Shown: in pieces, positions 10,302-17,828 of the stretch
Layout: the number at the start of each line of letters is the position of its first letter
How positions within the stretch are numbered: position 1 is the stretch's first letter
DNA from: Desulfobacteraceae bacterium
GTDB taxonomy: Bacteria > Desulfobacterota > Desulfobacteria > Desulfobacterales > Desulfococcaceae
DNA length: 39,232 nt
Assembly (NCBI GenBank): GCA_011390755.1
Contig: JAABRU010000053.1
Location: 1 to 39,232, forward strand
Reading direction: 5' to 3'
Made by a program: the position numbers and the translations under genes
The notes under the pieces: model-generated
Told to the model about the DNA's origin: nothing
Seen by the model: the letters and a program-made list of their open reading frames with translations, nothing else
Databases searched by the model: none

Positions 10302-10663
10302 TCGTTCCCGGGCTCTGCCTGGGAATGCATGGGGTGAGGCTCTGCCTCACACACTGCCGGAGGCGGAGCCTCCGGGGGATGCGTTCCCAATGGCATTAAG
10401 TTAAGGGGGAAGGAGTCCCGAACTGAAAGTTTGGGACAGTGAAACTGTTACAGATTACTCTCCGCAGACAGAAAAGTTTCCGGTGGAGTGCAAAAATTGT
10501 ATTTTTGCACAGCCGGAGGCTGCGACCGTGCAAAAATACAGTTTTTGCACTCCGGGACAGCCGTAAAACCGTATCCGGGGAAAACTTTCCGATCTGCCGA
10601 CTCTGCCGGACTTTCAGTTTGGCACTCCAAAAATTCCTTAACGTAACGGCATTGGGGCGGAGC
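10302..10663. repeat. Nested GC-rich palindromic element enclosing a P1 copy
   Basis: The outer arms are CTCGTTCCCGGGCTCTGCC...CCCAATGGCATTAAG on the left and CTTAACGTAACGGCATTGGG...CCCGGGAACGGG on the right, so they form inverted repeats. P1 copy D (10464-10600) is nested within. Internal hairpins include GGAGGCGGAGCCTCC. The same outer arms recur at 11969-12105 and 18539-18745. No gene is visible. Confidence 0.7.
10464..10600. repeat. Palindromic repeat family P1, copy D
   Basis: Both GCAAAAAT...ATTTTTGC hairpins are intact. The extra CCGTATCCGG block is in the right arm. Terminal sequences have drifted (CAGACAGAAAAGTTT, GATCTGCCGA). Confidence 0.8.
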
Positions 10664-10679
10664 CCGGGAACGGGTTGAA

Positions 10680-11319
10680 ACTTTCATGCTTCGCTGTGAA
10701 TGCAATTCATGGCGGTTTATATGAAAGTCCCCCTGTAGAGACGCACGGTGTGCGTCTCTGCGGTGTATTTTCATGTTTCGTTGTGAATGCAGGTCATGGC
10801 CGTTTATATGAAAGTGTTTGCGAAAAACCGGCCTCCGCCTTAATTTTCGCACTCCGCGCAGCTTTCATGGTTCGTTGTGACCGTCAGTCATGGTCGTTTA
10901 TATGAAAGTCCTCCTGTAGAGACGCACGGTGTGCGTCTCTCTACGGTGTGCATCTTCTGTAGAGACGCACGGCGTGCGTCTCTGCGGTATGGCACTTTCA
11001 TGTTTCGTTGTGAGTCATGACTCATGGCGGTTTATACGAAAGTCTTTCACCGCAGGTCGGGTCAGCGAAGCGTAACCCGACATAAATATTTGATATTGTT
11101 GGGTTACGCTTCGCTAACCCAACCTACTTTCTGCAGAGACGCACACCGTGCGTCTCTACGGTGTATTTTCATGCTTCGCTGTGAGTCAGGACTTATGGCC
11201 TTTTATATGAAAGTCCCCTGTAGAGACGCACGGTGTGCGTCTCTCTGCGGTGTGCGTCTCTCTGCGGTGTGCGTCTCTGCGGTATGGCTTTTCTGATACT
11301 TTTTACTTCAGGAGATCAA
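10680..11319. repeat. Array of five 50-bp ACTTTCAT...ATGAAAGT repeats with palindromic spacers
   Basis: Five copies of a unit that begins RCTTTCATGNTTCG and ends TTTATATGAAAGT lie at about 10680-10728, 10767-10815, 10861-10909, 10994-11043 and 11165-11214. Each unit is itself an inverted repeat. The spacers hold one or more GACGCACGGTGTGCGTC palindromes. A larger hairpin (GGGTCAGCGAAGCGTAACCC and its near-complement) is inserted at about 11053-11127. A degenerate sixth unit lies at 17788-17840. There is no convincing gene from 10222 to 11319. The array runs to the ribosome-binding site of the cobU-like gene. Confidence 0.8.
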
Positions 11320-11841
11320 GTGAAACATATTACCTTTGTTATCGGCGGATGCCGCAGCGGTAAAAGCGGACACGCCCAGAAACTGGCAGAGAAAGCTGCC
11401 GGTAAACACCGGATATTTATTGCTACCTGCGTTCCCTGTGATGATGAAATGCGGGACAGAATAAAAAAGCATCAGGAAGTCAGAGATGAAAGCTGGACAA
11501 CTGTGGAAGCCCCCATTCTTCTGCCGGATACTCTGGCAAAATACGGAAAAGAAGAAAATGCGGTGCTGCTGGACTGCCTCACCGTCTGGATCGGAAACCT
11601 GCTCATGTATCCGGATATTATACAGGAAATAGATCAGCGTATCAGCCGTTTCATCGAAGTTTTGCAGCATGTGAAGGGGCAGGTGATTATTGTTTCCAAC
11701 GAGGTGGGGGCAAGTGTTGTGCCGGAAAACAAACTGGCCAGACAGTTCCGGGACATTATCGGAATACTGAACCAGAAAACAGCCGAGGCGGCAGACACCG
11801 TCATCTGGACAGTTGCGGGCATTCCCGTAAAAATAAAGTAA
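11320..11841 (+). CDS. cobU: Adenosylcobinamide kinase/guanylyltransferase (CobU/CobP)
   Basis: A 173-residue enzyme that phosphorylates adenosylcobinamide and transfers GMP to it in cobalamin lower-ligand assembly and salvage. The P-loop is GGCRSGKS at residues 9-16. The IATCVPCDDEMRDRI-KHQ and TVEAP stretches, LLDCLTVWIGNLL near 90 and IVSNEVGASVVPENKLARQFRD near 125-146 are all hallmark CobU motifs, and the length is normal. GTG 11320 is chosen because GGAG lies five bases before it. The open frame continues 87 bases upstream, but that part is repeat-derived, cysteine-rich and non-homologous. No other cobalamin gene is in the window. A small element begins at the stop codon. Confidence 0.9.
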   Translation: MKHITFVIGGCRSGKSGHAQKLAEKAAGKHRIFIATCVPCDDEMRDRIKKHQEVRDESWTTVEAPILLPDTLAKYGKEENAVLLDCLTVWIGNLLMYPDIIQEIDQRISRFIEVLQHVKGQVIIVSNEVGASVVPENKLARQFRDIIGILNQKTAEAADTVIWTVAGIPVKIK

Positions 11842-11934
11842 TACCAATCCCGGTAAATAACCTTCCATACAGAAGTGCGGAACATACTCATTTACTTACG
11901 AATCCGATGGCAGATTATTAAATGGGACTGGTAT
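11841..11934. repeat. MITE-like element with ATACCARTCCC ends
   Basis: ATACCAATCCCGGTAAATAA at the left and ATTAAATGGGACTGGTAT at the right are inverted repeats, giving a 94-bp non-coding element. It begins on the last base of the cobU stop codon, so it may affect the 3' end of that transcript. Confidence 0.6.
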
Positions 11935-11968
11935 AGGGGATTTCTCCGGCGTGCAGGGGCGAACCCCC

Positions 11969-12105
11969 AATGGCATTAAGTTAAGCCGGAAATTCCCCTC
12001 CCCCGGTGGGAGGGGGAAGGCAGAAGCCTGTAATTATCATACGTTTTCACCCTCCCCTGCCCCTCCCTCAGGGAGGGGAGTCTTATCTTAACGGCATTGG
12101 GGCGA
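11969..12105. repeat. GC-rich palindromic element (CCCAATGSCRTTAAG ends)
   Basis: The left end CCCAATGGCATTAAGTTAAG pairs with the right end CTTAACGGCATTGGGG. The interior consists of C-rich and G-rich tracts (CCCCTCCCCC, CCCTCAGGGAGGGG) that can form hairpins. Similar copies occur at 18539-18745 and around 32580-32710. It is non-coding. Confidence 0.7.
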
Positions 12106-12137
12106 ACCCCGGGGCCGCCCCTTCGGAATTTCCGGAA

Positions 12138-12482
12138 TCAGAATTTCCGTTTTTCCCGGTATAAAGTATAACGGAATTCCATATTGCCCTCTTTATCCGG
12201 TTTTCTGGTATCCACAATCAACCGCCAGGATGAATGCTGCTCCATAAGTGAGGCCGCATCCATAAGTTTGGCAATAATCAGATCCGGTTCCCCTTTTTTC
12301 ACTCCGATCTTTTCACTTTCCTCAAAAGAAAGGTCCTCATTTTCCCCCCTGCTGCTGCCCGGCAGAATCAGGGAACTGCCTTCACCGTGATACAAAAGGG
12401 CCTTGTTGACAGCCGCGGATAATTTGGGTGTATATGCCTTTATTTCTTTGTCAATGGTATTCATCAGTTCAAAGGGTGTCAT
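12138..12482 (-). CDS. Unrecognised small protein
   Basis: A 114-residue cytosolic, charged protein of unknown family. It has an amphipathic N-terminal helix region (MNTIDKEIKAYTPKLSAAVNKALL), a glycine/serine-rich turn (LPGSSRGENEDLS) and a beta-rich end (SWRLIVDTRKPDKEGNMEFRYT is interrupted by no stop). There is no signal peptide, cysteine cluster or known catalytic motif. AAGGAG lies six bases before the ATG, so translation is well supported. It is 270 bases upstream-neighbour of the nuclease gene on the same strand, separated by repeats, so co-transcription is uncertain. Confidence 0.65.
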   Translation of the reverse strand: MTPFELMNTIDKEIKAYTPKLSAAVNKALLYHGEGSSLILPGSSRGENEDLSFEESEKIGVKKGEPDLIIAKLMDAASLMEQHSSWRLIVDTRKPDKEGNMEFRYTLYREKRKF

Positions 12483-12540
12483 TTTGTACTCCTTTTATTC
12501 TCAGGCGATTTCCAAATATGAATGTACCGCTTCTGCCGGA

Positions 12541-12655
12541 GTCACAGACGGAAAGTCTGTAAGCGGACTGCCTTGCTGCCTGTCAGACACTGCCGGACTT
12601 TCAGTTTGGCACTCCTCCGGTACATTTTTTTCAGGAAATCACCTTACTGCATTGA
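12541..12655. repeat. Repeat family P3, copy 1
   Basis: The right part, GGCACTCCTCCGGTACATTT through GGAAATCACCTTA, is the exact reverse complement of 35047-35086. The left part (CAGACGGAAAGTCTGTAAGC and GTCAGACACTGCC) also matches 35140-35190. It is a second dispersed repeat type, and fragments of it occur at 8200-8240, 10600-10630 and 15634-15685. Confidence 0.75.
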
Positions 12656-12667
12656 TTGATTTTTTGG

Positions 12668-12740
12668 TAGCGGGTCAAATCGGCTGATTTCAAATTCCCC
12701 TCCCCCGGCGGGAGGGGGATGCGGGCGATTTGACCCACTG
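12668..12740. repeat. Family P4 element (GGGTCAAATC ends), short copy
   Basis: Inverted ends GTAGCGGGTCAAATCG and CGATTTGACCCACT enclose a GGGAGGGGG tract. It sits just downstream of the nuclease gene. A longer version is at 13315-13466. Confidence 0.6.
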
Positions 12741-12751
12741 GCGATTATTTC

Positions 12752-13246
12752 TTACTTCCATGCCTTTTTTGTGCCACCGTCATAAGATTTGGCCAGTTTC
12801 TTTTCCAGCAGTATTTTGGCCAGGTCCTTCCGATCACAGAAAACGGTGGCCAGCATTCTTCCGTATTTATCGTTCATGCTGACATTGTAAAGATGGATTT
12901 TTTTGGCTTTTGCAAATTCCGATTCTACAATTTCCTTTGCTTTTCTGGCCTTTTTTTTCACCCCCGGACGATTATCTTTCATCTCCGGCGTATCAATTCC
13001 CCGTATGCGGATGCCCACTGCTTTTCCGTCAATGGGTTTATGCCCCTTTACATGTGCAAAAAAAGTATCACCGTCATACACTTTTTCCACTTTCAGCACC
13101 TCACTGTGCCACACACATCGGGGATCCGGCTGCGGCAGGGGATCACGGTATTTTCTCCTTGATTTCCATACTGTCAGGACAATCAGAAACAGCACGGCAC
13201 CGGCAATCATATACAGGGTCCGGGGATCACTGAGATCAATATTCAT
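12752..13246 (-). CDS. Membrane-anchored thermonuclease (SNase-like)
   Basis: A 164-residue protein with one N-terminal hydrophobic helix (about 10-27, YMIAGAVLFLIVLTVW) followed by basic residues, so the nuclease domain is tethered at the membrane. The staphylococcal nuclease fold is shown by KVYDGDTFFAHV, VGIRIRGIDTPEMK and YGRMLATVF. The two arginines and the glutamate in these stretches occupy the catalytic positions, and the calcium-binding aspartates are present. LAKILLEKKLAKSYDGG completes the family pattern. An AGGAGG site lies seven bases before the ATG. Roles in extracellular DNA or RNA degradation are plausible but not shown. It is surrounded by P4 repeats. Confidence 0.88.
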   Translation of the reverse strand: MNIDLSDPRTLYMIAGAVLFLIVLTVWKSRRKYRDPLPQPDPRCVWHSEVLKVEKVYDGDTFFAHVKGHKPIDGKAVGIRIRGIDTPEMKDNRPGVKKKARKAKEIVESEFAKAKKIHLYNVSMNDKYGRMLATVFCDRKDLAKILLEKKLAKSYDGGTKKAWK

Positions 13247-13314
13247 ATTGTTTCCTCCTTTTGTGAGTCCCTTTCTTGATACATTTCCTCCCGGCAGTCA
13301 ATACTTTTTCCGGC

Positions 13315-13466
13315 AGTGGGTCAAATCCGTTGAAAATCCCCCTCCCCCTGTGTGTGGGACAATACTGCTGCCTTAAGTAAAAATTCCCTCCCCCTGCCCC
13401 TCCCTCAGGGAGGGGAGTCTTAAGGCTCAGGGGAGGGGATACCGTCATCAACGGATTTGATCCACT
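13315..13466. repeat. Family P4 element (AGTGGGTCAAATCCGTTGA ends)
   Basis: A 152-bp segment with 19-bp inverted ends, AGTGGGTCAAATCCGTTGA and TCAACGGATTTGATCCACT. The interior has C-rich tracts and a CCCTCAGGGAGGGG hairpin. A right-end copy is at about 33170-33192. Bases 13467-13660 show no feature. Confidence 0.7.
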
Positions 13467-13662
13467 ACCCTTTTTCTTTGCAGAGACCTGAAGAAGATCA
13501 TGATAATTTCATTCCCAAAGCGGAAAGCAGTTCTTTCCATTTTTATATTTCTGATATAACAAGAGTTCGGTCATTTTTTCTGATTTCCGGGCTGTAAAAA
13601 TGTAACCTGCTGACCTCATGAAATGAGAATTTTCAGACATAGATTTATAACCTTCTGAAATT

Positions 13663-13806
13663 CAGCAGATCGAAAAGTTTCCGGAGGAGTGCAAAAATTG
13701 TATTTTTGCATGGGGCAGCCGGGGGATGCGGCGGTGCAAAAATACAATTTTTGCACTCCGGGACAGTCGTAAAACCGTATCCGGGGGAAACTTTTCGATC
13801 TACTGA
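13663..13806. repeat. Palindromic repeat family P1, copy E
   Basis: One of the best-preserved copies: CAGCAGATCGAAAAGTTT at the left, both GCAAAAATTGTATTTTTGC hairpins, the GTATCCGG block in the right arm, and AAACTTTTCGATCTACTG at the end. It lies 200 bases upstream of hutH. A separate hairpin, GGGCGTATTGCATACGCCC, is at about 13883-13901. Confidence 0.85.
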
Positions 13807-14003
13807 AATTATTAAAACCGAAATTTTTTTACCGAACTATTGCTTTGTCAAAGTTAAACTGACGGGTGACATTATCTGTAGGGGCGTATTGCATACGCCC
13901 TTACGGTGTAAGCAGATGTTCCGGATACCCGTCATTGTAATGCTGACAGTGCATATTGATATAAGACATTCTGTCATAAAAAATAAAATCAGGGAGGGAA
14001 TAC

Positions 14004-15539
14004 ATGCCATACTTCTGGGTCGGAAAGGAAAATCTTCATTTGGAAAAGCTGGCGGATATTGCCCGCAGGGGGGTGGAACTGCGTCTGAGTGGGGAATCGG
14101 AAAAAAAGATGGATGCAACATGGAAACGCATTGCGCAGTGGCTTGCGGAAGAAAGAGGCATTTACGGCATTACCACCGGATTCGGTGCCCTGAGTGATGT
14201 GTCCATCTCATCCAAAGATACGGTCCGTTTGCAGAAAAATCTGCTCATGAGTCATGCCGCGGGAGTGGGAAATCCCCTGGATGAGGAAACAGTACGGGCT
14301 GTCATGACCCTGCGGATTCAGGACCTGGCAATGGGATATTCCGCCATCCGCAAAGAAACCGTGCATTTTTTAATTGAAATGCTCAACCGGGGGATTGTTC
14401 CTCTGATTCCGGAAAAAGGCTCGGTCGGAGCCAGCGGGGATCTCTGTCCTTTGGCCCATCTTTCCCTGGTAATGATCGGCATGGGCGAGGCATATTATAA
14501 AGGACAGCGGATGCCGGGAGCGCAGGCTTTGAAAAAGTGCGGGATGCAGCCCCGGGAACTTCGCTCCGGCGAAGGGCTTTCCCTGATTAACGGAACCCAG
14601 GTGATGACGGCCATCGGCGCGCTGACCGCTTATGATGCCCTGCATTTATGCAGACTGACCGATATTGCCGCGGCCATGAGTCTGGAAGTCCTTATGGGCA
14701 GTCGCACCGAATTTGATCCCAGAATCCATCAAATCCGTCCCCATAAGGGACAGAAAAATTCCGCTGACAATATGCTCCGCATTACGAAAAACAGTGAAAT
14801 TGTATCCTCCCACAAAGACTGCTGCCGGGTGCAGGATGCCTATACCCTGCGCTGTTCTCCGCAGGTACACGGGGCCAGTCATGACGCAGTGCATTATGCC
14901 TCCGCTGTACTGGAAACCGAAATGAATTCCTGCACCAATAATCCCCTGATTTTTTCCGAATCCGGCGAATTTCTCAGCGGCGGGAATTTTCACGGCCAGC
15001 CTGTTGCCCTGGCCCTGGATTTCATGGCAATGGCCCTGGCAGAGCTGGCCAATATTTCCGAGCGCAGAATCGAGCGGCTGGTCAATCCCAAACTCAGCGG
15101 ACTTCCGGCTTTTCTGGTAGAAGACGGGGGGCTGAATTCCGGTTTTATGATTGCCCAGTATACGGCAGCATCCCTGGTTTCCGAAAACAAGATCCTCGCC
15201 CATCCAGCGTGTGTGGATTCCATCCCCACATCCGCCAACAAAGAGGATCATGTATCCATGGGAACCATTGCCGCCCGGAAATGCCGGGAAATACTGCACA
15301 ATACAGCGCATGTCATCGGCATTGAATTCCTTTGCGCAGCCCAGGCCCTGGATTTGTTTACCAATATGAAACCGGGGCAGGGAACACGGGCGGCCTATGA
15401 GGTCATCCGGGAAACAATCCCCCATCTGGAAAAAGACCGGGTGCTGTCCGCAGACATAGAAAGCATTATCCGACTCATGCGTTCCGGGAAAATTCTTGGG
15501 GCAGTGGAAAAGAAGGTGGGGAAACTGACTGTATGCTGA
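14004..15539 (+). CDS. hutH: Histidine ammonia-lyase
   Basis: A 511-residue MIO enzyme that converts L-histidine to trans-urocanate and ammonia. The MIO cofactor triad A143-S144-G145 lies in GSVGASGDLCPLAH. The catalytic tyrosine is Y54 in YGITTGFG. SHAAGVG near 89-95 has the Ser-His pair typical of histidine rather than phenylalanine or tyrosine lyases. FLSGGNFHGQ and the TSANKEDHVSMG stretch are also present, and the length is normal. AGGGAGG lies just before the ATG. No hutU, hutI or hutG is nearby, so it is an orphan; urocanate handling would need genes elsewhere. It is flanked by P1 copies E and F. Confidence 0.93.
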   Translation: MPYFWVGKENLHLEKLADIARRGVELRLSGESEKKMDATWKRIAQWLAEERGIYGITTGFGALSDVSISSKDTVRLQKNLLMSHAAGVGNPLDEETVRAVMTLRIQDLAMGYSAIRKETVHFLIEMLNRGIVPLIPEKGSVGASGDLCPLAHLSLVMIGMGEAYYKGQRMPGAQALKKCGMQPRELRSGEGLSLINGTQVMTAIGALTAYDALHLCRLTDIAAAMSLEVLMGSRTEFDPRIHQIRPHKGQKNSADNMLRITKNSEIVSSHKDCCRVQDAYTLRCSPQVHGASHDAVHYASAVLETEMNSCTNNPLIFSESGEFLSGGNFHGQPVALALDFMAMALAELANISERRIERLVNPKLSGLPAFLVEDGGLNSGFMIAQYTAASLVSENKILAHPACVDSIPTSANKEDHVSMGTIAARKCREILHNTAHVIGIEFLCAAQALDLFTNMKPGQGTRAAYEVIRETIPHLEKDRVLSADIESIIRLMRSGKILGAVEKKVGKLTVC

Positions 15540-15562
15540 TACAGGGGTGTATAACCTAAGGT

Positions 15563-15634
15563 CAGTAGATCGAAACGTTTCCGGAGGAGTGCAGATGTAA
15601 AACCGTATCCGGGGGAAACTTTTCGATCTGCTGA
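15563..15634. repeat. Internally deleted P1 element, copy F
   Basis: Only 72 bp: CAGTAGATCGAAACGTTTCC, GGAGGAGTGCAGA, then directly the right arm GTAAAACCGTATCCGGGGG and ACTTTTCGATCTGCTG. The two inner hairpins are missing. It starts 24 bases after the hutH stop. Confidence 0.8.
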
Positions 15635-15705
15635 AGGTGATTTCCGAAAAAGATAATACCAGAGAAAAGAGTGCCGAACTGAAGAAGGTGGGCGTTTTTT
15701 GGCAG

Positions 15706-15725
15706 GGGCGGAAAATTTTCCGCCC
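15706..15725. other. 20-bp perfect palindrome
   Basis: GGGCGGAAAATTTTCCGCCC is a loop-less perfect palindrome in the gap between hutH and the CI-like regulator (convergent genes). It could be a terminator stem (followed by GACTTTTC on the plus strand) or a dimeric regulator site. The sequence does not decide which. The rest of 15635-15811 shows P3 fragments only. Confidence 0.4.
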
Positions 15726-15811
15726 TGACTTTTCCCGATTATTGCAGTTTCTGATATTGGCGCGGGACAGTCATTTCACTGCGCCTGCTGTCCGCACAGC
15801 TTCCCCGCGCT

Positions 15812-16228
15812 TTATTCATTCTCTCTCCCATGAATAAAACGGGCAATGACCCGCAACTGTTCCAATGTCATCTGAATCACGGCTTCATCCCCGGAACTCA
15901 TTATCTGCCTCAGCAGCTGCATTCCTTCCGAACCCGACTCCCTGTACTTTTTGGTATTTTGGGGGAAAATGTCAGAAGAAATCCGATATTCGGCCGCAGC
16001 ATTTTCCCCAAGATACTGCTCTGTTTCTCCCCCTGTGTATCCGGACAGCAGCCAGTCCAGGCTCAGATTTTTCTGCATGGCCCATTTGACTATCAGGGGC
16101 AGCAGAGTGCCTCTTTTTTCCCGCTGTCTGAAATCCTGGGGTGAAATGCAAAACAGCGCGGCAATCTCCTTTTTGGTGTGCAAACCTTCGCTTTGTCTGA
16201 TCCGGTTTATTATTTCGTTAATATTCAT
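15812..16228 (-). CDS. CI-repressor-like helix-turn-helix regulator
   Basis: A 138-residue DNA-binding protein. Residues 1-65 match the phage CI-repressor N-terminal HTH type: a KKEIAALFCISPQDFRQREK recognition region followed by VKWAMQKNLSLDWLLSG, the characteristic end of that domain. The rest is not an S24 peptidase; it is a short helical tail (MSSGDEAVIQMTLEQLRVI) that may dimerise. ATG 16228 is preferred over TTG 16237, although no strong ribosome site is visible. It is divergent from the primase-polymerase gene across a 268-base gap filled mostly by P1 copy G, and may regulate that gene; this is inference from position. Confidence 0.75.
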   Translation of the reverse strand: MNINEIINRIRQSEGLHTKKEIAALFCISPQDFRQREKRGTLLPLIVKWAMQKNLSLDWLLSGYTGGETEQYLGENAAAEYRISSDIFPQNTKKYRESGSEGMQLLRQIMSSGDEAVIQMTLEQLRVIARFIHGRENE

Positions 16229-16278
16229 CTTGAACAAATTAATATAATAGTTTATTATGCAGCATTTTTACATATCCG

Positions 16279-16423
16279 CAGCAGATCGAAAAGTTTAGCC
16301 CGGATACGGTTTTAGGGTTTGTCCCGGAGTGCAAAAACTGTATTTCTGCACGGTCGCATCTCCCGGCTGTCCCGTGCAAAAATATAATTTCTGCACTCTT
16401 CCGGAAACGTTTCGATCTGCTGA
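16279..16423. repeat. Palindromic repeat family P1, copy G
   Basis: A full-length copy with the GGATACGG block in the left arm and ends CAGCAGATCGAAAAGTTT / ACGTTTCGATCTGCTG. It occupies the divergent promoter region between the CI-like regulator and the primase gene and gives that gene a false 56-codon extension. Confidence 0.85.
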
Positions 16424-16496
16424 CACTGCCCGGCATGTAACACAAAAAAATAAAAAAAAACAACAGAAATCAAAGGGAAAAGGAGAGGAGGAACGG

Positions 16497-17717
16497 ATGA
16501 AAAAGAATTTTGAAAAAATACATGTATTCCGCTCTTTTTTCCGGGGCAGAAATGATATTGTCCCCCGGTTCTGGTATTCCCCCAAAAGCGGAAAAACCGG
16601 ATATACCCCTATCTGCAAAAATGAATGGCAGTATCCCCTTTGCAGAAAAGGCCAAAAACATTTTCCCTGTTTCTCCTGCCCCCATGCGGATTATGCCCGG
16701 TTTTCCTCCCGGCTTCTTCTGGATCATTTCCGCGGAAGGCATATTCTGGGGCTTTATCCCCTGCTGCCGGATCATCACTGCTTCCTGATTGCGGCAGATT
16801 TTGACAATCACAACGGAATGAATCATCCGCTGAAAGATATACACAATCTTTATGAGGTCTGCCGGTTTCAGGAAATTTCCTGTCATGTGCTGCGTTCAAA
16901 ATCCGGCAGAGGTTTTCATGCCTGGTTTTTTTTCCGCAATGCGGTTCCTGCCGCAAAAGCCCGCTGTGCTGTCCATGCCCTGCTGGAGGAAGCCGAAGCG
17001 CTAAAAGATGAATTTTCTGCTTTTGACCGTCTTTTTCCCGCGCAGGACAGCCTTTCTGCAAAAAAATTCGGTAATCTGATAGCCCTGCCTTTCCAGGGGC
17101 AGGCATCCCGAAAGGGGCATACGCTTTTTCTGGATCCGGTTTCCGGTTTCCGGCATCCCTGTCCGGATCAGTGGAAATATTTGCAAAGCATCCGGAAAAC
17201 AGATGAATCAGAACTGGATGATCTGCTTTCCGCCTGGCAGCTGGAGTGGGAAAACAGCATGGATGCGGCAGGGGAAACCGCAAAAATGAAATCCGCATCC
17301 GGAATTATCCGCCCTCCGGCAGATTTTTCAAAAATTGCATCACACTGTCCCTTTATTGCCCATTGCCGGGATGATGCCCGCACACTTCCCGAACCCGAAT
17401 GGTATGTCCTTTTGACAATATCCGCACGGTGCAAAGACGGTGACAGACTTTCCCATTGTTTGTCCGCCCCCTATCCGCGTTATACATGGAAAGAAACCCA
17501 GGCAAAAATACAAAGAGCACTGCACTGCACCGGCCCTTACTGCTGCCGCACCATAAAAAAAATCAATCCCTTTTACTGTAAAAAATGCCGGTATGCGGGA
17601 AAGATAAAAAGTCCCATTATTCTGGGAAACTCTTTTTTTAATGATTATCCTCAGGGACGGGCATTTTTTCCCCCGGGCAATTTGCCGAATATGAGCGAGT
17701 TACGGCAGTTCTGCTGA
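16497..17717 (+). CDS. Archaeo-eukaryotic primase-polymerase of the TOTE type
   Basis: A 406-residue protein with the AEP fold as found in TOTE conflict systems and related prim-pols. HVFRSFFRGRNDIVP opens the domain. Cysteine pairs follow (C in CKNEW, then CRKGQKHFPCFSCP). Metal residues are D101 and D103 in LIAADFDNH, and the nucleotide-handling motif is SKSGRGFHAWFFF with H141. DRLFPAQD and FGNLIALPFQ near 195 are also diagnostic. The C-terminal 100 residues end in a cysteine-rich module (CTGPYCCRTI, YCKKC) like PriCT or zinc-binding primase tails. No helicase or nuclease is fused or adjacent, unlike classical TOTE elements. GGAGG lies six bases before ATG 16497. Family assignment is confident; the biological role (defence, repair, mobile element) is open. 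Confidence 0.82.
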   Translation: MKKNFEKIHVFRSFFRGRNDIVPRFWYSPKSGKTGYTPICKNEWQYPLCRKGQKHFPCFSCPHADYARFSSRLLLDHFRGRHILGLYPLLPDHHCFLIAADFDNHNGMNHPLKDIHNLYEVCRFQEISCHVLRSKSGRGFHAWFFFRNAVPAAKARCAVHALLEEAEALKDEFSAFDRLFPAQDSLSAKKFGNLIALPFQGQASRKGHTLFLDPVSGFRHPCPDQWKYLQSIRKTDESELDDLLSAWQLEWENSMDAAGETAKMKSASGIIRPPADFSKIASHCPFIAHCRDDARTLPEPEWYVLLTISARCKDGDRLSHCLSAPYPRYTWKETQAKIQRALHCTGPYCCRTIKKINPFYCKKCRYAGKIKSPIILGNSFFNDYPQGRAFFPPGNLPNMSELRQFC

Positions 17718-17754
17718 TGCAGGCAGTGTGTTTATTATGAAAATGCTGAATGCT

Positions 17755-17828
17755 GACCCGTTCCCGGACGGAGCCCGGGAACGGGTTGAAACTTTCATGT
17801 TTCGCTGTGAGCATAAACACAGGCCCGT
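17755..17828. repeat. Fragment of the ACTTTCAT repeat unit
   Basis: The hairpin CGTTCCCGGACGGAGCCCGG is followed by AACGGGTTGAAACTTTCATG, which matches the junction at 10660-10690. The unit then degenerates. It lies just beyond the stop of the FmdB-like gene. Confidence 0.6.

Noticed and set aside
10680-11290. Possible CRISPR array
   Set aside because: The unit is about 50 bp with imperfect copies, the spacers are themselves repeated palindromes, and no cas gene is nearby.
13706-14197. 163-codon plus-strand frame before hutH
   Set aside because: It starts within P1 copy E and overlaps the HAL start in another frame, and has no ribosome site.
14004-15539. Phenylalanine or tyrosine ammonia-lyase/aminomutase instead of HAL
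   Set aside because: The SHAAGVG selectivity motif and overall pattern fit histidine ammonia-lyase.
16239-16618. Minus-strand frames across P1 copy G
   Set aside because: They read through the palindrome and antisense to the primase gene.
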